Translations under genes and position numbers: made by a program | Part shown: in pieces, positions 43,244 to 52,921 of the stretch | Layout of the letters: each line of letters opens with the position of its first letter | How positions within the stretch are numbered: the first letter of the stretch is position 1 | NCBI GenBank assembly: GCA_023954175.1 | Contig: JAMLIM010000009.1 | Span: forward strand, 1-64,000 | Length of the DNA: 64,000 bases | Source of the DNA: Rhizobacter sp. | GTDB lineage: Bacteria; Pseudomonadota; Gammaproteobacteria; Burkholderiales; Burkholderiaceae_C | Direction of reading: 5' to 3' | The notes under the pieces: generated by a model | The model's database searches: none | What the model saw: only the letters and a program-made list of their open reading frames with translations | What the model was told of the DNA's origin: nothing

Positions 43244-43897
43244 TCAGGCCTGGGCTGTCGCTGCCTTGCGGCGCGCCCGCCAGGCGCCGAAGATCACGAT
43301 GAGGCCGGGGATCAGGATCGCGCCCCAGATGATCTTGTCGAGGTGTTCCTTCACCCACGGCAGGTTGCCGAACAGGTAGCCGGCCGTCGTCACGCCGCCG
43401 ACCCACAACGTGCCACCCGTCACGTCGTAGAACGTGAACTTCGAGCGCGTCATGCGCGCAACGCCCGCGACGAAGGGCGCGAAGGTGCGCAGGAAGGGCA
43501 TGAAGCGCGCGACGACGATCGTGACGCCGCCGTACTTCTCGTAGAACGCATGCGCCTGATCGAAGGCCCGCTTGTTGAACCAGCGCGAGTTCTCCCACTG
43601 GAAGACGCGCGGGCCGAAGTAGTGGCCGATCGCATAGTTGCTCTGATTGCCGAGGATCGCGGCGGCCGTCAGCAGCACGATCGACAACGGCAGGCTCATC
43701 ATGCCGACGCCGCACATCGCGCCGACGACGAACAGCAGCGAGTCGCCCGGCAGGAAGGGCATCACGACGACCCCGGTCTCGACGAAGATGATCAGGAACA
43801 GCAGCGCATAGACCCAGGCGCCGTAGTTCTGCACGAAGTCGAAGAGATGCTTGTCGACGTGCAGGATGAAATCGAACAGAAAGGCGATGAAGTCCAT
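43244..43897 (-). CDS. DedA-family membrane protein
   Basis: 217-residue integral membrane protein of the DedA (SNARE-associated/VTT) family. Members take part in membrane lipid scrambling and proton-motive-force maintenance. The signature pieces are FVETGVVVMPFLPGDSLLF near residue 40 and RFMPFLRTFAPFVAGVARM near 135, containing the functionally important arginines. It starts at ATG 43897, only 40 bp from and divergent to mutL, so the two share a very short promoter region. Confidence 0.92.
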   Translation of the reverse strand: MDFIAFLFDFILHVDKHLFDFVQNYGAWVYALLFLIIFVETGVVVMPFLPGDSLLFVVGAMCGVGMMSLPLSIVLLTAAAILGNQSNYAIGHYFGPRVFQWENSRWFNKRAFDQAHAFYEKYGGVTIVVARFMPFLRTFAPFVAGVARMTRSKFTFYDVTGGTLWVGGVTTAGYLFGNLPWVKEHLDKIIWGAILIPGLIVIFGAWRARRKAATAQA

Positions 43898-43937
43898 GGC
43901 GCCGGATTATCGGCGTCATGGCTTTCTACAATGCCGT

Positions 43938-45800
43938 ATGAATGACCTGCTGCGGGCACGCCCACGCCGCGCGATCCGCGAACTGCCCGACGAACTCGTG
44001 AGCCAGATCGCGGCCGGCGAGGTCGTCGAGCGCCCGGCGTCGGTCGTGCGCGAACTGGTCGACAACGCGCTCGACGCCGGTGCGAGCGAGATCACGGTGC
44101 GGCTCTCCGGCGGCGGGGTTCGCGCGATCCTGGTCGAGGACAACGGTTCGGGCATCGCGGCCGACGAGCTGCCGCTCGCGCTGCGCCGCCACGCGACGAG
44201 CAAGATCGCGACGCTGGCCGAACTGGAGCGCGTCGCGACGATGGGTTTTCGCGGCGAGGCGCTGGCGGCGATCGCGTCGGTCGCCGAACTCTCGATCACG
44301 AGCCGTGCGAGTGACGCGCCGCACGCGCAGCGCATCGATGCGCGCAGCGGTGAGCTGGTGCCCGCGGCGCGCGCGGTCGGCACGACCGTCGAAATGCGCG
44401 AGCTGTTCTTCGCGACGCCGGCGCGCCGCAAGTTCCTCAAGACCGAGAACACCGAGTTTGCACACGCGCTGGAGGCGGTGCGCCGCCACGCGCTGGCGCG
44501 ACCCGACGTGAGCTTTGTCGTCTGGCACGACGGCAAGCTCCAGCAGCAATGGCGCGCGGCCCACGGCGTGGCCCACGGCGCACGCGTGCGCGACGTGCTG
44601 GGCGACGCGTTCATCGCGAACAGCCGTGTGGTGGAGATCGATCTGGGCCTGCTGCGCATCAGCGGGCGCGTCGGCACCGCGGATGCCGCGCGCGCGCGGG
44701 CGGATCATCAATACCTCTACGTCAACGGCCGCTTCGTGCGCGACCGGCTGCTCGCGCACGGCGTGCGCTCGGCCTACGAAGACGTGCTGCATGGCGCACG
44801 CCAGCCGAGCTACGCGATCTTCATCGACATCGCCCCCGACAGCGTCGACGTGAACGTGCATCCGACCAAGATCGAGGTGCGCTTTCGCAATGGGCGCGAG
44901 GTTCACCAGGCGCTGCGGCATGCGGTCGAGTCGGCACTCGCGCCGACGCGTGCGCTGGCAGCCAATCCGGGCGGCCCGACGAGCGCAGTCGAGGCAACGG
45001 CGTTCGCCGGCGATGCCGGGCGGGCGGAGCGGTTCAATGCGACCGGAGGCGCCGCGAGCGGTCTGTCGTGGCGCGGCACCGCGGTCCAGGCCGGTCTCGC
45101 GCTCGAGCAACTCGCCGTGCTGCACGCCCAGGAAGCGCCCGCCGCATGGCGCGTGGCAGTGCAGCCGGGTGGCGCCAGCGCAGCAGATGCGGGTGAGGTG
45201 CGCGCCGAGGTCGGTACCTGGCCGCTCGGTCGCGCGCTGGCGCAGATCGGCGGTGTGTACGTGCTGGCCGAGAATGCCGCCGGCCTCGTGATCGTCGACA
45301 TGCATGCAGCGCACGAACGCGTGGTGTACGAGCGGCTGAAGGCCGGCCTTGCCGCAAGTGGCATCGAGGCGCAGGCGCTCTTGATCCCGCTCACGTTCGC
45401 TGCCACGCCACAGGAGATCGCAACCGCTGAGGCGCAGGCCGAGAACCTGCGCGCGCTCGGCATGGACGTGAGCCTGCTCGCGGCGGGCAGGCTCGCAGTG
45501 CGCAGCCTGCCGTCGGCGCTGGCGGGCGGCGACGGCGTTGCGCTCGCGCGCAGCGTGCTCGCCGAACTCGCGCAATTCGATGCGACCAGCGTGCTGCAGC
45601 GCGCGCAAAACGAACTGCTCTCGACGATGGCCTGCCACGGCGCCGTGCGCGCGAATCGCCAGCTGACGCTGGCCGAGATGAATGCGCTGCTGCGCGACAT
45701 GGAGCGCACCGATCGCGCCGACCAATGCAACCACGGCCGGCCGACGTGGCGCCAGGTCAGCCTGCGCGAGCTCGACGCGCTCTTCATGCGCGGACGCTGA
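43938..45800 (+). CDS. mutL: DNA mismatch repair protein MutL, endonuclease type
   Basis: 620 residues. The N-terminal GHKL ATPase has ELVDNALDAGA, DNGSGI and GFRGEALAAI. A variable linker covers about 335-430. The C-terminal dimerisation domain carries the endonuclease metal motif DMHAAHERVVYE (DQHA-x2-E-x4-E class), with ACHGAVRA and CNHGRPTW. These indicate a nicking MutL as found in bacteria that do not use MutH. ATG 43938 is chosen over an in-frame start at 43851 that overlaps the dedA start region. Frame intact. Confidence 0.96.
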   Translation: MNDLLRARPRRAIRELPDELVSQIAAGEVVERPASVVRELVDNALDAGASEITVRLSGGGVRAILVEDNGSGIAADELPLALRRHATSKIATLAELERVATMGFRGEALAAIASVAELSITSRASDAPHAQRIDARSGELVPAARAVGTTVEMRELFFATPARRKFLKTENTEFAHALEAVRRHALARPDVSFVVWHDGKLQQQWRAAHGVAHGARVRDVLGDAFIANSRVVEIDLGLLRISGRVGTADAARARADHQYLYVNGRFVRDRLLAHGVRSAYEDVLHGARQPSYAIFIDIAPDSVDVNVHPTKIEVRFRNGREVHQALRHAVESALAPTRALAANPGGPTSAVEATAFAGDAGRAERFNATGGAASGLSWRGTAVQAGLALEQLAVLHAQEAPAAWRVAVQPGGASAADAGEVRAEVGTWPLGRALAQIGGVYVLAENAAGLVIVDMHAAHERVVYERLKAGLAASGIEAQALLIPLTFAATPQEIATAEAQAENLRALGMDVSLLAAGRLAVRSLPSALAGGDGVALARSVLAELAQFDATSVLQRAQNELLSTMACHGAVRANRQLTLAEMNALLRDMERTDRADQCNHGRPTWRQVSLRELDALFMRGR

Positions 45801-45830
45801 GCCCACGCTCCGCCGTCACCGCGCGTCGTC

Positions 45831-46430
45831 ATGGAACACAGCTTCGTCTCGGCGCTCGTGCTGCTGCTGCTCGTGCTCGACCCGCTCGGCAGCCTGCCGA
45901 TCGTCATTCCGATCATGCGCGGCGTCGCGCCCGAGCGCCGCCGCTGGGTAGCGATACGCGAGGTCGGCATCGCCTTTCTCGTGCTGTTCGGCTTCATGTT
46001 CTTCGGCGGCGCGTTCCTCAAGCTGATGCACCTGTCGGAGCGCTCGCTCGAGGTCGCCGGCGGCGTGATCCTCGTGATCATCGCGATCCGCATGATCTTC
46101 GCCAAGAGCGGCAGCGCCTACGCCCTGGCGGATGGGCGTGAGCCGCTGATCTTCCCGCTCGCGGTGCCGCTGCTCGCCGGGCCGTCCGCGATGGCGACCG
46201 TGCTGCTGCTCGCGTCGCGCCAGCCGGGTCAGGTCGTCGAATGGATCGGTGCGCTCGCCGTCGCGATGGCGATCTCGGGCACGGTGCTGCTGCTGGCCGG
46301 GCGCATCCGCCGCCTGCTCGGCGACTCGGTCATCTCGGCGATGGAAAAACTGATGGGCCTCGTGCTCACCGCGATCGCGGTCGAGATGATTCTTGCGGGG
46401 CTGAAGCGCTACTTCTTCGACGCGGGCTGA
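45831..46430 (+). CDS. MarC-family membrane protein
   Basis: 199 residues with six predicted helices, of the MarC family (UPF0056). LDPLGSLPIVIPIM lies in helix 1, IRMIF in the middle and PLAVPLLAGPSAMATVLLL in the fourth helix. The family's function is unresolved; its early link to antibiotic resistance was not upheld. It lies 30 bp after mutL on the same strand and may be cotranscribed. A short hairpin follows its stop. Confidence 0.9.
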   Translation: MEHSFVSALVLLLLVLDPLGSLPIVIPIMRGVAPERRRWVAIREVGIAFLVLFGFMFFGGAFLKLMHLSERSLEVAGGVILVIIAIRMIFAKSGSAYALADGREPLIFPLAVPLLAGPSAMATVLLLASRQPGQVVEWIGALAVAMAISGTVLLLAGRIRRLLGDSVISAMEKLMGLVLTAIAVEMILAGLKRYFFDAG

Positions 46431-46465
46431 AACGTGAGTTCTCGCCCGTCACGCAGGCGAGGACG

Positions 46466-46491
46466 CCTCTCTTGCACCCCGACAAGAGGGG
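46466..46491. terminator. Possible bidirectional terminator between marC and the hemerythrin gene
   Basis: Inverted repeat cctctcttg / caagagggg with one mismatch and an 8-nt loop, exactly in the gap between convergent genes. The T tract is poor, so efficiency is uncertain. Confidence 0.4.
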
Positions 46492-46492
46492 C

Positions 46493-47049
46493 TCAGTGGC
46501 TGTCCTGGTACATCGGATAGAGCGTCTTCTCCTCGCGCGCGATGCGGTCGCCCAGCGTGCGCCCGATGTCCGCCCACACAGGCAGGAATGCGCCCTGCTT
46601 GGCGGGTGAACGGCTGAGGTCCTTCTGGCCGTCCAGGAAGCTCATCACCTCTCTGCCGATGCGATTCATCTCGGATGAGAGCCCTTCATCAAGTCCATGC
46701 TGTCCTGGTCGCCCGCCACCTGCTGCTTCAGGTAGGTGTAGAGGCGGATGCTTTCGCTCAGCAGGTGGTCCGTCAGCGCGGTGCGAAAGGTCGCCAATGC
46801 GGCTTCGACTTCGGGCCATTGACCCGCTTCGGCCGCCTGCTGGGCGCGGCCGAAGAGACCGAGCAGTTCCTGATGGTCCGCGTGGTACTGGCTGATCAGC
46901 TGCGGGTTGTAGCTGATGCCCTTGGTCTCGCGCGGCGCCGGCTCGAGTGGAAGATCTGCGGGCGGCTTGTGCGCAACGGGCGCCGGTGGGCTGGCCGCAG
47001 GGGCCGGGGGCGCAGTGTGGGCGGACTTGCCCTTCAGCCAGTTGAACGA
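46493..47049 (-). pseudogene. Hemerythrin-like domain protein, frameshifted and without start codon
   Basis: Read on the minus strand with one frame change, this is a small hemerythrin-domain protein of about 185 residues. It has an N-terminal FNWLKGKSA, a Pro-rich linker and metal-ligand-like helices (SQYHADHQELLGLFGRAQQA, DHLLSESIRLYTYLKQQ), ending MNRIGREVMSF and EEKTLYPMYQDSH. A base is missing at about 46680-46684, where the frame passes from MDLMKG to LSSEMN. An aaggag site lies at 47060-47065, correctly spaced before the expected start, but that codon reads TCG (47047-47049) instead of ATG. Either a decayed gene or a sequence error; see the findings on this region. Confidence 0.65.
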
Positions 47050-48297
47050 CGCAGTCGATCTCCTTCAGTGTTTCGGCGCCGACTTTCGATCCGTGCGCGC
47101 CTGCCGGATGGCGGAAGTAACTGAACGCACCGAACGCCGCCGTCGATTCAGAGCGGTAGCCACCGAGATCGGCTTGCGCGGAGCGCAGCGAAGCGGTGAT
47201 CTCGCAGATCGACGCTGTCGCACCCGCGTGGCGTCGATAAAGCGACTTTGGCTGACGGAGATTGCCTTCCACCGTCATTGAGAATCGATGGCTGCGCCAT
47301 GAATCCGGGCCTGATTCCAGCCACCGCCCAGACGCAGCGCTGATGCGCCGCCCGTCGACGGCAACGGGCGGCCACGGCGTGGCCACCCGGGCCGCCAGGC
47401 CAGGCCAGGCCGACCCTGGCGTCGCCGAGGAGTTGGCGGCGCGCGTCGACAGCGAACGGCGCGCGCAGGCTGGCGCAGTGGCGCTGGCTGAGCACTTCAG
47501 GTGCGCTGCATGGTCGAGCCCGTCGCGCGTACAGCCAAGACGGTCTGGTTGGTCGACGGACGATGGTCGACCGCCGCGCAGGATGACGGTCGAGATCTCA
47601 CCGCGCGCATCGCCAGCAAGAATCTCGCCTGTGGCAATGGCAGGCGGGCGGTCGAGGCTGCGTAAAGCCGCGCGCGGCGCGGCGGTACGAGTGCTTACAA
47701 AGGCAACGATGCCGCTCGGTCGTGCGTCGCTGCACACCGTCCATGAGGCGCGTCGTCGTAGCGCTCGAAGTCGCCGTGAAGTCGTGATCGAGCTGAGCGC
47801 GACGATCGCAGCAGCGGCAAGAGGCTCTTCGGCGGCGACGCGCCATCGATAGAACCTTCCGGCGCATACCGGCAGCGCCAGGCGTCGAGCGCCAGATTTG
47901 ATCGCATGACCTGGATGCGCGCGACCAGCCAAAGAGAAGATGGCGCACCTCGCGCGCCTGCTCATGAGCGCGTATCCGCGGACGAGGCGGCGCTGGTGCT
48001 GGCTTCGTTGGGTAGCTTCTGCCATCAGCGACTGGTTCGTGCCAGCCAGATCGCGTAAGGCTGGCGGCCAATTGCCGCGAACAACGCGCGCGCAGCCGCC
48101 TTGGTCGAGCTGATCGGCGAGGCACATGACTTTGAGGTTCGCAGCCGTAACGATCGCAGAACATCTGTTCAACCTTCAACACGCGACGGCCGCTATCGCC
48201 CGGCTGGTATTACGGCGCCGCGCGACAGGCGACAGCGCGGCGGATCGCCGATGGGCGCAGATCATCGCCGGCCGCGCTCGCGAGTCGGCGTCGACCG
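47050..48297. other. About 1.25 kb with no readable gene
   Basis: Long open frames exist on both strands but their translations show no fold-like pattern, no membrane segments and no recognisable motif. Both edges cut into real genes: the hemerythrin start on the left and the gamma carbonic anhydrase N-terminus on the right. Faint echoes of a chemotaxis-receptor signalling domain were noticed on the plus strand but do not keep the right spacing. The region should contain one gene of about 1 kb, which cannot be read here. Confidence 0.5.
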
Positions 48298-48717
48298 AGC
48301 GCATGGTTCGGCGCCGTGCTGCGTGGCGACACCGAGAACATCCGCATCGGCGTCGGCTCGAACGTGCAGGACGGCAGCGTCGTCCATGCCGATCCCGGCT
48401 TTCCGGCAACCATCGGTGACCACGTCACGGTCGGGCATCTCGTGATGCTGCACGGCTGCACGGTGGGCGACAACACGCTGATCGGCATGCAGGCGGTGGT
48501 GCTCAACGGTGCGAAGATCGGGCGCAACTGCATCGTCGGCGCGGGCGCGCTGATCGCCGCCGGCAAGGTGTTCCCGGACAACTCGCTGATCGTCGGCAGC
48601 CCGGCGCGCGTGCTGCGCGAGGTCTCGCCCGAGCAGGTCGAAGACATCCGCCGTGGCAGCGAACACTACGTCGCGAACGCGCGGCGCTTTCGCGCCGATT
48701 GCAAGCGCATCGGATGA
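48298..48717 (+). pseudogene. Gamma-class carbonic anhydrase-like protein, N-terminus unreadable
   Basis: The clean reading frame begins at about 48298 with [18 protein letters not shown] and runs to the TGA at 48717. It shows left-handed beta-helix hexapeptides ([38 protein letters not shown]) and zinc-ligand-type histidines. The usual first 45 or so residues are missing. Upstream of 48298 the DNA still resembles the expected coding sequence in shifted frames (for example an AQII-like stretch at about 48256-48270), as if several small indels were present. A GTG at 48316 could start a shortened protein, but this would lack the first coils. It overlaps hslO by 4 bp (ATGA). Confidence 0.7.
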
Positions 48718-49682
48718 GCGAGCTGCAGCGCTTCCTGTTCGACCGCATGCCGGTGCGCGGCCTGCTGGTGCGCCTGACGAACGACTGGCGTGAGGTGTTG
48801 CAGCGGCGCCCGGGCGAAAGCGCGTTCCCGCCGCCGGTGCGCGCGCTGCTCGGCGAGATGGCCGCCGCGAGCGTGCTGATGCAGGCGAGCCTGCGCTTCG
48901 AGGGCGCACTCGTGCTGCAGGTGTTCGGCGACGGGCCGGTCAAGCTTGCGGTAGCCGAAGTGCAGCACGATCTTGCATTCCGCGTCACCGCGAGCATCAC
49001 CGGCGATGTCGCGGCCGACGCACAGCTCGAAGCGATGCTCAACGTGCACGGCGGCGGGCGCTGCGCGATCACGCTCGACCCGCAAGGGCGCCAGCCCGGC
49101 CAGCAGCCGTATCAGGGCGTCGTGCCGCTGCACGGCGACCGGCGCGAGCCGCTGCAGCAACTGTCGCTCGTGCTCGAGCACTACATGCTGCAGTCCGAGC
49201 AGCTCGACACGCGGCTCGTGCTCGCGGCCAACGACGACATCGCCGCCGGACTGCTGATCCAGCGCATGCCGGTGAGCGGTGCGGGCAACCTGGGCGGCGA
49301 GCGCAATGAAGATCGCATCGGCCTCGACGAGGACTACAAGCGCATTGCCCTGCTCGCCGGCACGCTGACCGACGAGGAACTGCTGACGCTGCCGTCAGAA
49401 ACGCTGCTGCGCCGCCTGTTCTGGGAGGAGCCGCTGCGCCGCTTCGAGCGGCAGGCCGGAGAAAGCGCACCGCGCTTCGCCTGCAACTGCTCGCGCCAGC
49501 GCGTCGGGCGCATGTTGCTCGGGCTGGGCGCGGCCGAGGTCGAGGACATCGTCGCCGAGCAGGGCCGGGTCGAGATCGGCTGCGAGTTCTGCGGCCTGAA
49601 GTACCACTTCGATCCGGTCGATGTCGGCGGCTTGTTCACGCCGGCGAGCGCGCAGGCGCCGGGTTCGGCTGCGATCAACTGA
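48714..49682 (+). CDS. hslO: Redox-regulated chaperone Hsp33
   Basis: 322-residue holdase activated by oxidation. The N-terminal domain includes [18 protein letters not shown] and [20 protein letters not shown]. The C-terminal redox switch has CNC and CEFC, the CxC-x(n)-CxxC zinc centre, near residues 258-298. ATG 48714 overlaps the carbonic anhydrase stop as ATGA. It is the only fully intact gene in the otherwise frameshift-ridden 46.5-52.9 kb stretch. Confidence 0.95.
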   Translation: MSELQRFLFDRMPVRGLLVRLTNDWREVLQRRPGESAFPPPVRALLGEMAAASVLMQASLRFEGALVLQVFGDGPVKLAVAEVQHDLAFRVTASITGDVAADAQLEAMLNVHGGGRCAITLDPQGRQPGQQPYQGVVPLHGDRREPLQQLSLVLEHYMLQSEQLDTRLVLAANDDIAAGLLIQRMPVSGAGNLGGERNEDRIGLDEDYKRIALLAGTLTDEELLTLPSETLLRRLFWEEPLRRFERQAGESAPRFACNCSRQRVGRMLLGLGAAEVEDIVAEQGRVEIGCEFCGLKYHFDPVDVGGLFTPASAQAPGSAAIN

Positions 49683-49824
49683 ACCCCGCGTCGTGCCGGC
49701 GTTGGCGTCGGCGGCGCCGGCACCCGCCGACGCCGTTGGCCAGATCTGCGAACACGGAGATCGAACCGTCGTGCGCCGGGCAGCGCTGACTTGCAGGCGA
49801 TGGCCGCCCCGGAACCCCGGCGCG

Positions 49825-51382
49825 TTATGCGGGAAGGCGCGAGGTGGTGCAGACAGCATCCACTCGACGAGGTCCGCCGCGCGCAACGGTGAGACCCCGG
49901 CCGCATCCGCCGCCGCGCCATGTGTGTGCGCAGCGGCGGCGGCGATGTCGAATGCGTGTTCGGGCCGGCCGTCCTGCGCCCACAGGCCGCCGAGCCAGCC
50001 GGCGAGCACGTCGCCCGTGCCGGCTGTCGCAAGCGACGCATTGCCGGTGGGGTTGATGCACGGAACCTGCCCCGGCGCGGCAACGATGCTGCCCGAACCC
50101 TTGAGCAGCACGGTGCAGCGAAAGCGTTCGGCAAGCATCTGCGCACTGCGCAACCGATCCGCCTGCACCTCGCGCGCGGTGCCGCCGAGCAAGCGCGCTG
50201 CTTCCAGCGGATGCGGTGTCAGCACCGTCGCGTGGCCACGCGACGCACGCGCGAGAAGCTGGGCCTGCAGTGCCGCATCCGTAGCGACAGCGTTCAAGGC
50301 GTCGGCGTCGAGCACCAGGCGCGGCGCCAGGCTCAGGAGGCGTGGCAGGGCTGCGCGCACGGCCTCCCCGCCGCCGCAGCCGCAGACGACCGTCGTGCTT
50401 GCGATCACTCCAGGATCGCCTTGCCACCAGGCGGGGCGGAACATGAGCTCGGGCCGCAGCATGTCGAGCGTCGGCTGAGAGGTCGGCAATACGCTCGGCA
50501 AGGAGGCTTCCTCGCCGAGCAGGTTGACGAACACGCGGCCGGCGCCGGACGCGAGCGCCGCGCGGCTCGCAAGCAGCGCCGCGCCCGTCATGCCGGGCGC
50601 GCCGCCGACCACCGCAACGTCGCCGAAGTGCTGCCCTGTGCTGCGCGTGCCGGCGCGGCGCCTGGCCGCGCGCGCCGCTGCGTCGCCAATCAGCCAGGCG
50701 TCGGGTGCGGCCGCGCCGGGATCGACGCCCAGATCGTCGAACCAGACCGTGCCCGAAAGGTCGCGACCGTGGCCGGTGTAGAGGCCGGGCTTGAGCGTCA
50801 ACAGCGCGAGCGGGTGTGTCGGGCGTTGACGCAAATGCCGCCCAACGCCTGACCGGTGTGCGCATCGAGCCCCGACGGCAGGTCGACCGCAAGCACCGTG
50901 CAGGTCAGGTCGTTCAGCCCATCGATCAATGCGGCGAGCGGGCCTTGCGGCATGCGGCTTGCGCCGAGGCCGAGCAGGGCGTCGATGGCCAGGTCGTGCG
51001 GCGCGAGCGTGCGCGTGAAATCGGACGCTTGGGTGTCGCCGATCGCGACGCCGGCGGCCTGCGCGCGGGCCAGCGCATCGCTCGCGTCGGGCGGCAGGCG
51101 TGTGGCGTCGCCGCACAGCGCTACGCGCACGTCGCGGCCTGCGTGCTTCAGCAAGATCGCGGCTTGCAGTCCGTCGCCGCCGTTGTTGCCGGGACCGGCC
51201 GCGATCCAGACCCGCTGCGCATGTGGCGCGATCGCGATCGCGAGGCGCGCAACCGCGATCCCGGCGCGGCGCATCAAGGTGTGCGGCGCGAGCCGCGCTT
51301 GCGCCTGCTGCTCGAGCGCGCGGCTCGTGGCGACGCCGAAGAGCGCAAGTCGTCCGGCGCAGCGTGGGAGTGTCCGGAACAT
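49825..51382 (-). pseudogene. nnr: Bifunctional NAD(P)HX epimerase/dehydratase, frameshifted
   Basis: The enzyme repairs hydrated NAD(P)H. The N-terminal YjeF epimerase half starts at ATG 51382 and includes WIAAGPGNNGGDGLQAAILL and DLPSGLDAHTGQ. The C-terminal ADP-dependent dehydratase half (LLTLKPGLYTGHGRD, HATVLTPHPLEAARLL, NPTGNASLATAGTGDVLAGW) continues in another frame. The switch lies near 50808-50825, consistent with one missing base or two extra. The 3' end is also unclear: the dehydratase frame has no stop before running antisense into hslO, whereas a neighbouring frame stops at 49825. Taken as one gene broken by one or two frameshifts. Confidence 0.75.
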
Positions 51383-51554
51383 CGCTGGTGGTCCGAGAGT
51401 GACGCGGGCTGTCGGGGCCGACGTCCCGGGCCAGTGCCGGACACGTTGGCGCCGGGACGTCGATTGTGTGGCACTTCAATCCGCGCCTGCGGCGTTTCGT
51501 CAATCATGCGCCGATCGGCGCACGCCAGCGCGGTGGCTTTCGAGTTGGCGAAGA

Positions 51555-52919
51555 TCATCCGCGCAAGCGTGAGACGTCGAGCCCTTCGACATCGATGGCA
51601 GCCGTGCGGCCCGCGATCGCGTCTGCGACCACCCGCGCCGAGCCGCAGGCAAGCGCCCAGCCGCTCGAGCCGTGACCGAGGTTGAGCCAGACGCCGTCGA
51701 TGCCGCTCGCGCCCAGCACCGGCGGGCCGTCGGGCAGCATCGGACGCGCGCCTTTCCACTGCTGTGCCTGGCCCATGTGCGCGGCGCCGGGGTACCAGTC
51801 GTTGAGCACCTTGTGCAGCGTCTCGATCGCGCCCGGATGGTGGCGCTCGGCCTTGCCGCCGAGCTCGGCGCTGCCGGCGACGCGCACGCGCTTGCCCATG
51901 CGTGTGATCGCGACCTTGTAGCGCTCGTCCATCACGGCCGAGCGCGGGCCGGCGTCGACATGATCATCGAGATGACGCAGCGGCGCGGTGATCGAATAGC
52001 CGTGGACGGCGACCAGCGGCAGCTTCAGGCCGTGCGGCGCGAGGAGCGTCGGCGCGCCGAGGGCGGCGCAGACGACGATGGCGTCGAACTCGTCCGTCAT
52101 CGGGCCGAGCGCCATCGGCACGGTCGCCAGCCCCTCGCGCGAAGCGGCGTCGCTGGCGTTGACGTTGCCGCCGCCGCTGTTGTTGCCGATCCGCGTGGTT
52201 TCCTCCGCGCTCAGGTGCTCATGCGTCAGCTTCGGCCTGGCGCCCGGATGCAGCGCGCGCACGGTCGTGTGAAAGCGGAATCGCACGCCCAGGCGCTGCG
52301 CGTGCGTGCGCAGCAACAGCGCGAACTGTCGGCAGTTGCCGACCTCGTCCTGAAGATGGACGCCGCCATGCAGCGGCGTCGCCGGGTTCAGCCCCGGCTC
52401 GACACGCAGGCAGGCGGCGGGGTCGAGCAGATCGAAGGCGACGTCGAGCTCGCGCAGCACCGCCAGGCCCGGTTGCACCGCGGCCAGATCGCGCGCGCTG
52501 CGCAGCAGCACGAGGTAGCCGTCGCTGCGCTCGTAGTCGAGCCGCAGGCCGCGCGTCAACGCGTGCAGCCGCTCGCGGCTGAACATCGCGAGGCGCTGCA
52601 TGCGCGCGATTGGCCGCATAGCGGTGCGCATTGCAGGCGCGCCACCACTTCCACATCCAGGCGAGTGTTGCGGCGTCGAGCGACGCGTTCAGGCGCACCG
52701 GCGCGTGGCGCGACCACAGGTGATCAACACCTTGAGCGGCATGCCGGGCGCGGACCAGGGTGTGACGTAGCCCGGCGCGACGATGCCGGCGTTGGCGAAG
52801 CTCGTCTCCGCGGCGGCGCTGCCGCGGCGTTCGAAGACCGTCACCTCGTGGCCATCGGCCGCGAGCTCGTAGGCGGTGGTGACGCCGATGATGCCGGCGC
52901 CGACGATTGCGATGCGCAT
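51555..52919 (-). pseudogene. dadA: D-amino acid dehydrogenase (DadA-like), two frameshifts
   Basis: FAD enzyme oxidising D-amino acids at the membrane. It starts at ATG 52919 with the dinucleotide motif [16 protein letters not shown]. The frame is lost at about 52727 (in [10 protein letters not shown], where [12 protein letters not shown] is expected). The next about 110 bp read well in a second frame (ASLDAATLAWMWKWWRACN), and from about 52615 the first frame resumes (MQRLAMFSRERLHAL) to the end. The changes fit one missing base plus a missing cg in a cgcgcg run, which together restore the frame. Otherwise a full-length protein of about 455 residues. It lies 2 bp after the amidase stop. Confidence 0.78.
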
Positions 52920-52921
52920 GG

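Noticed and set aside
47050-48297. Chemotaxis receptor signalling domain on the plus strand
   Set aside because: Short echoes (an NLA...AVEAA-like stretch near 47610-47660, an ALVE-like stretch near 48100) occur in roughly the right order, but the distances do not fit the family and similar weak matches can be forced on the other strand.
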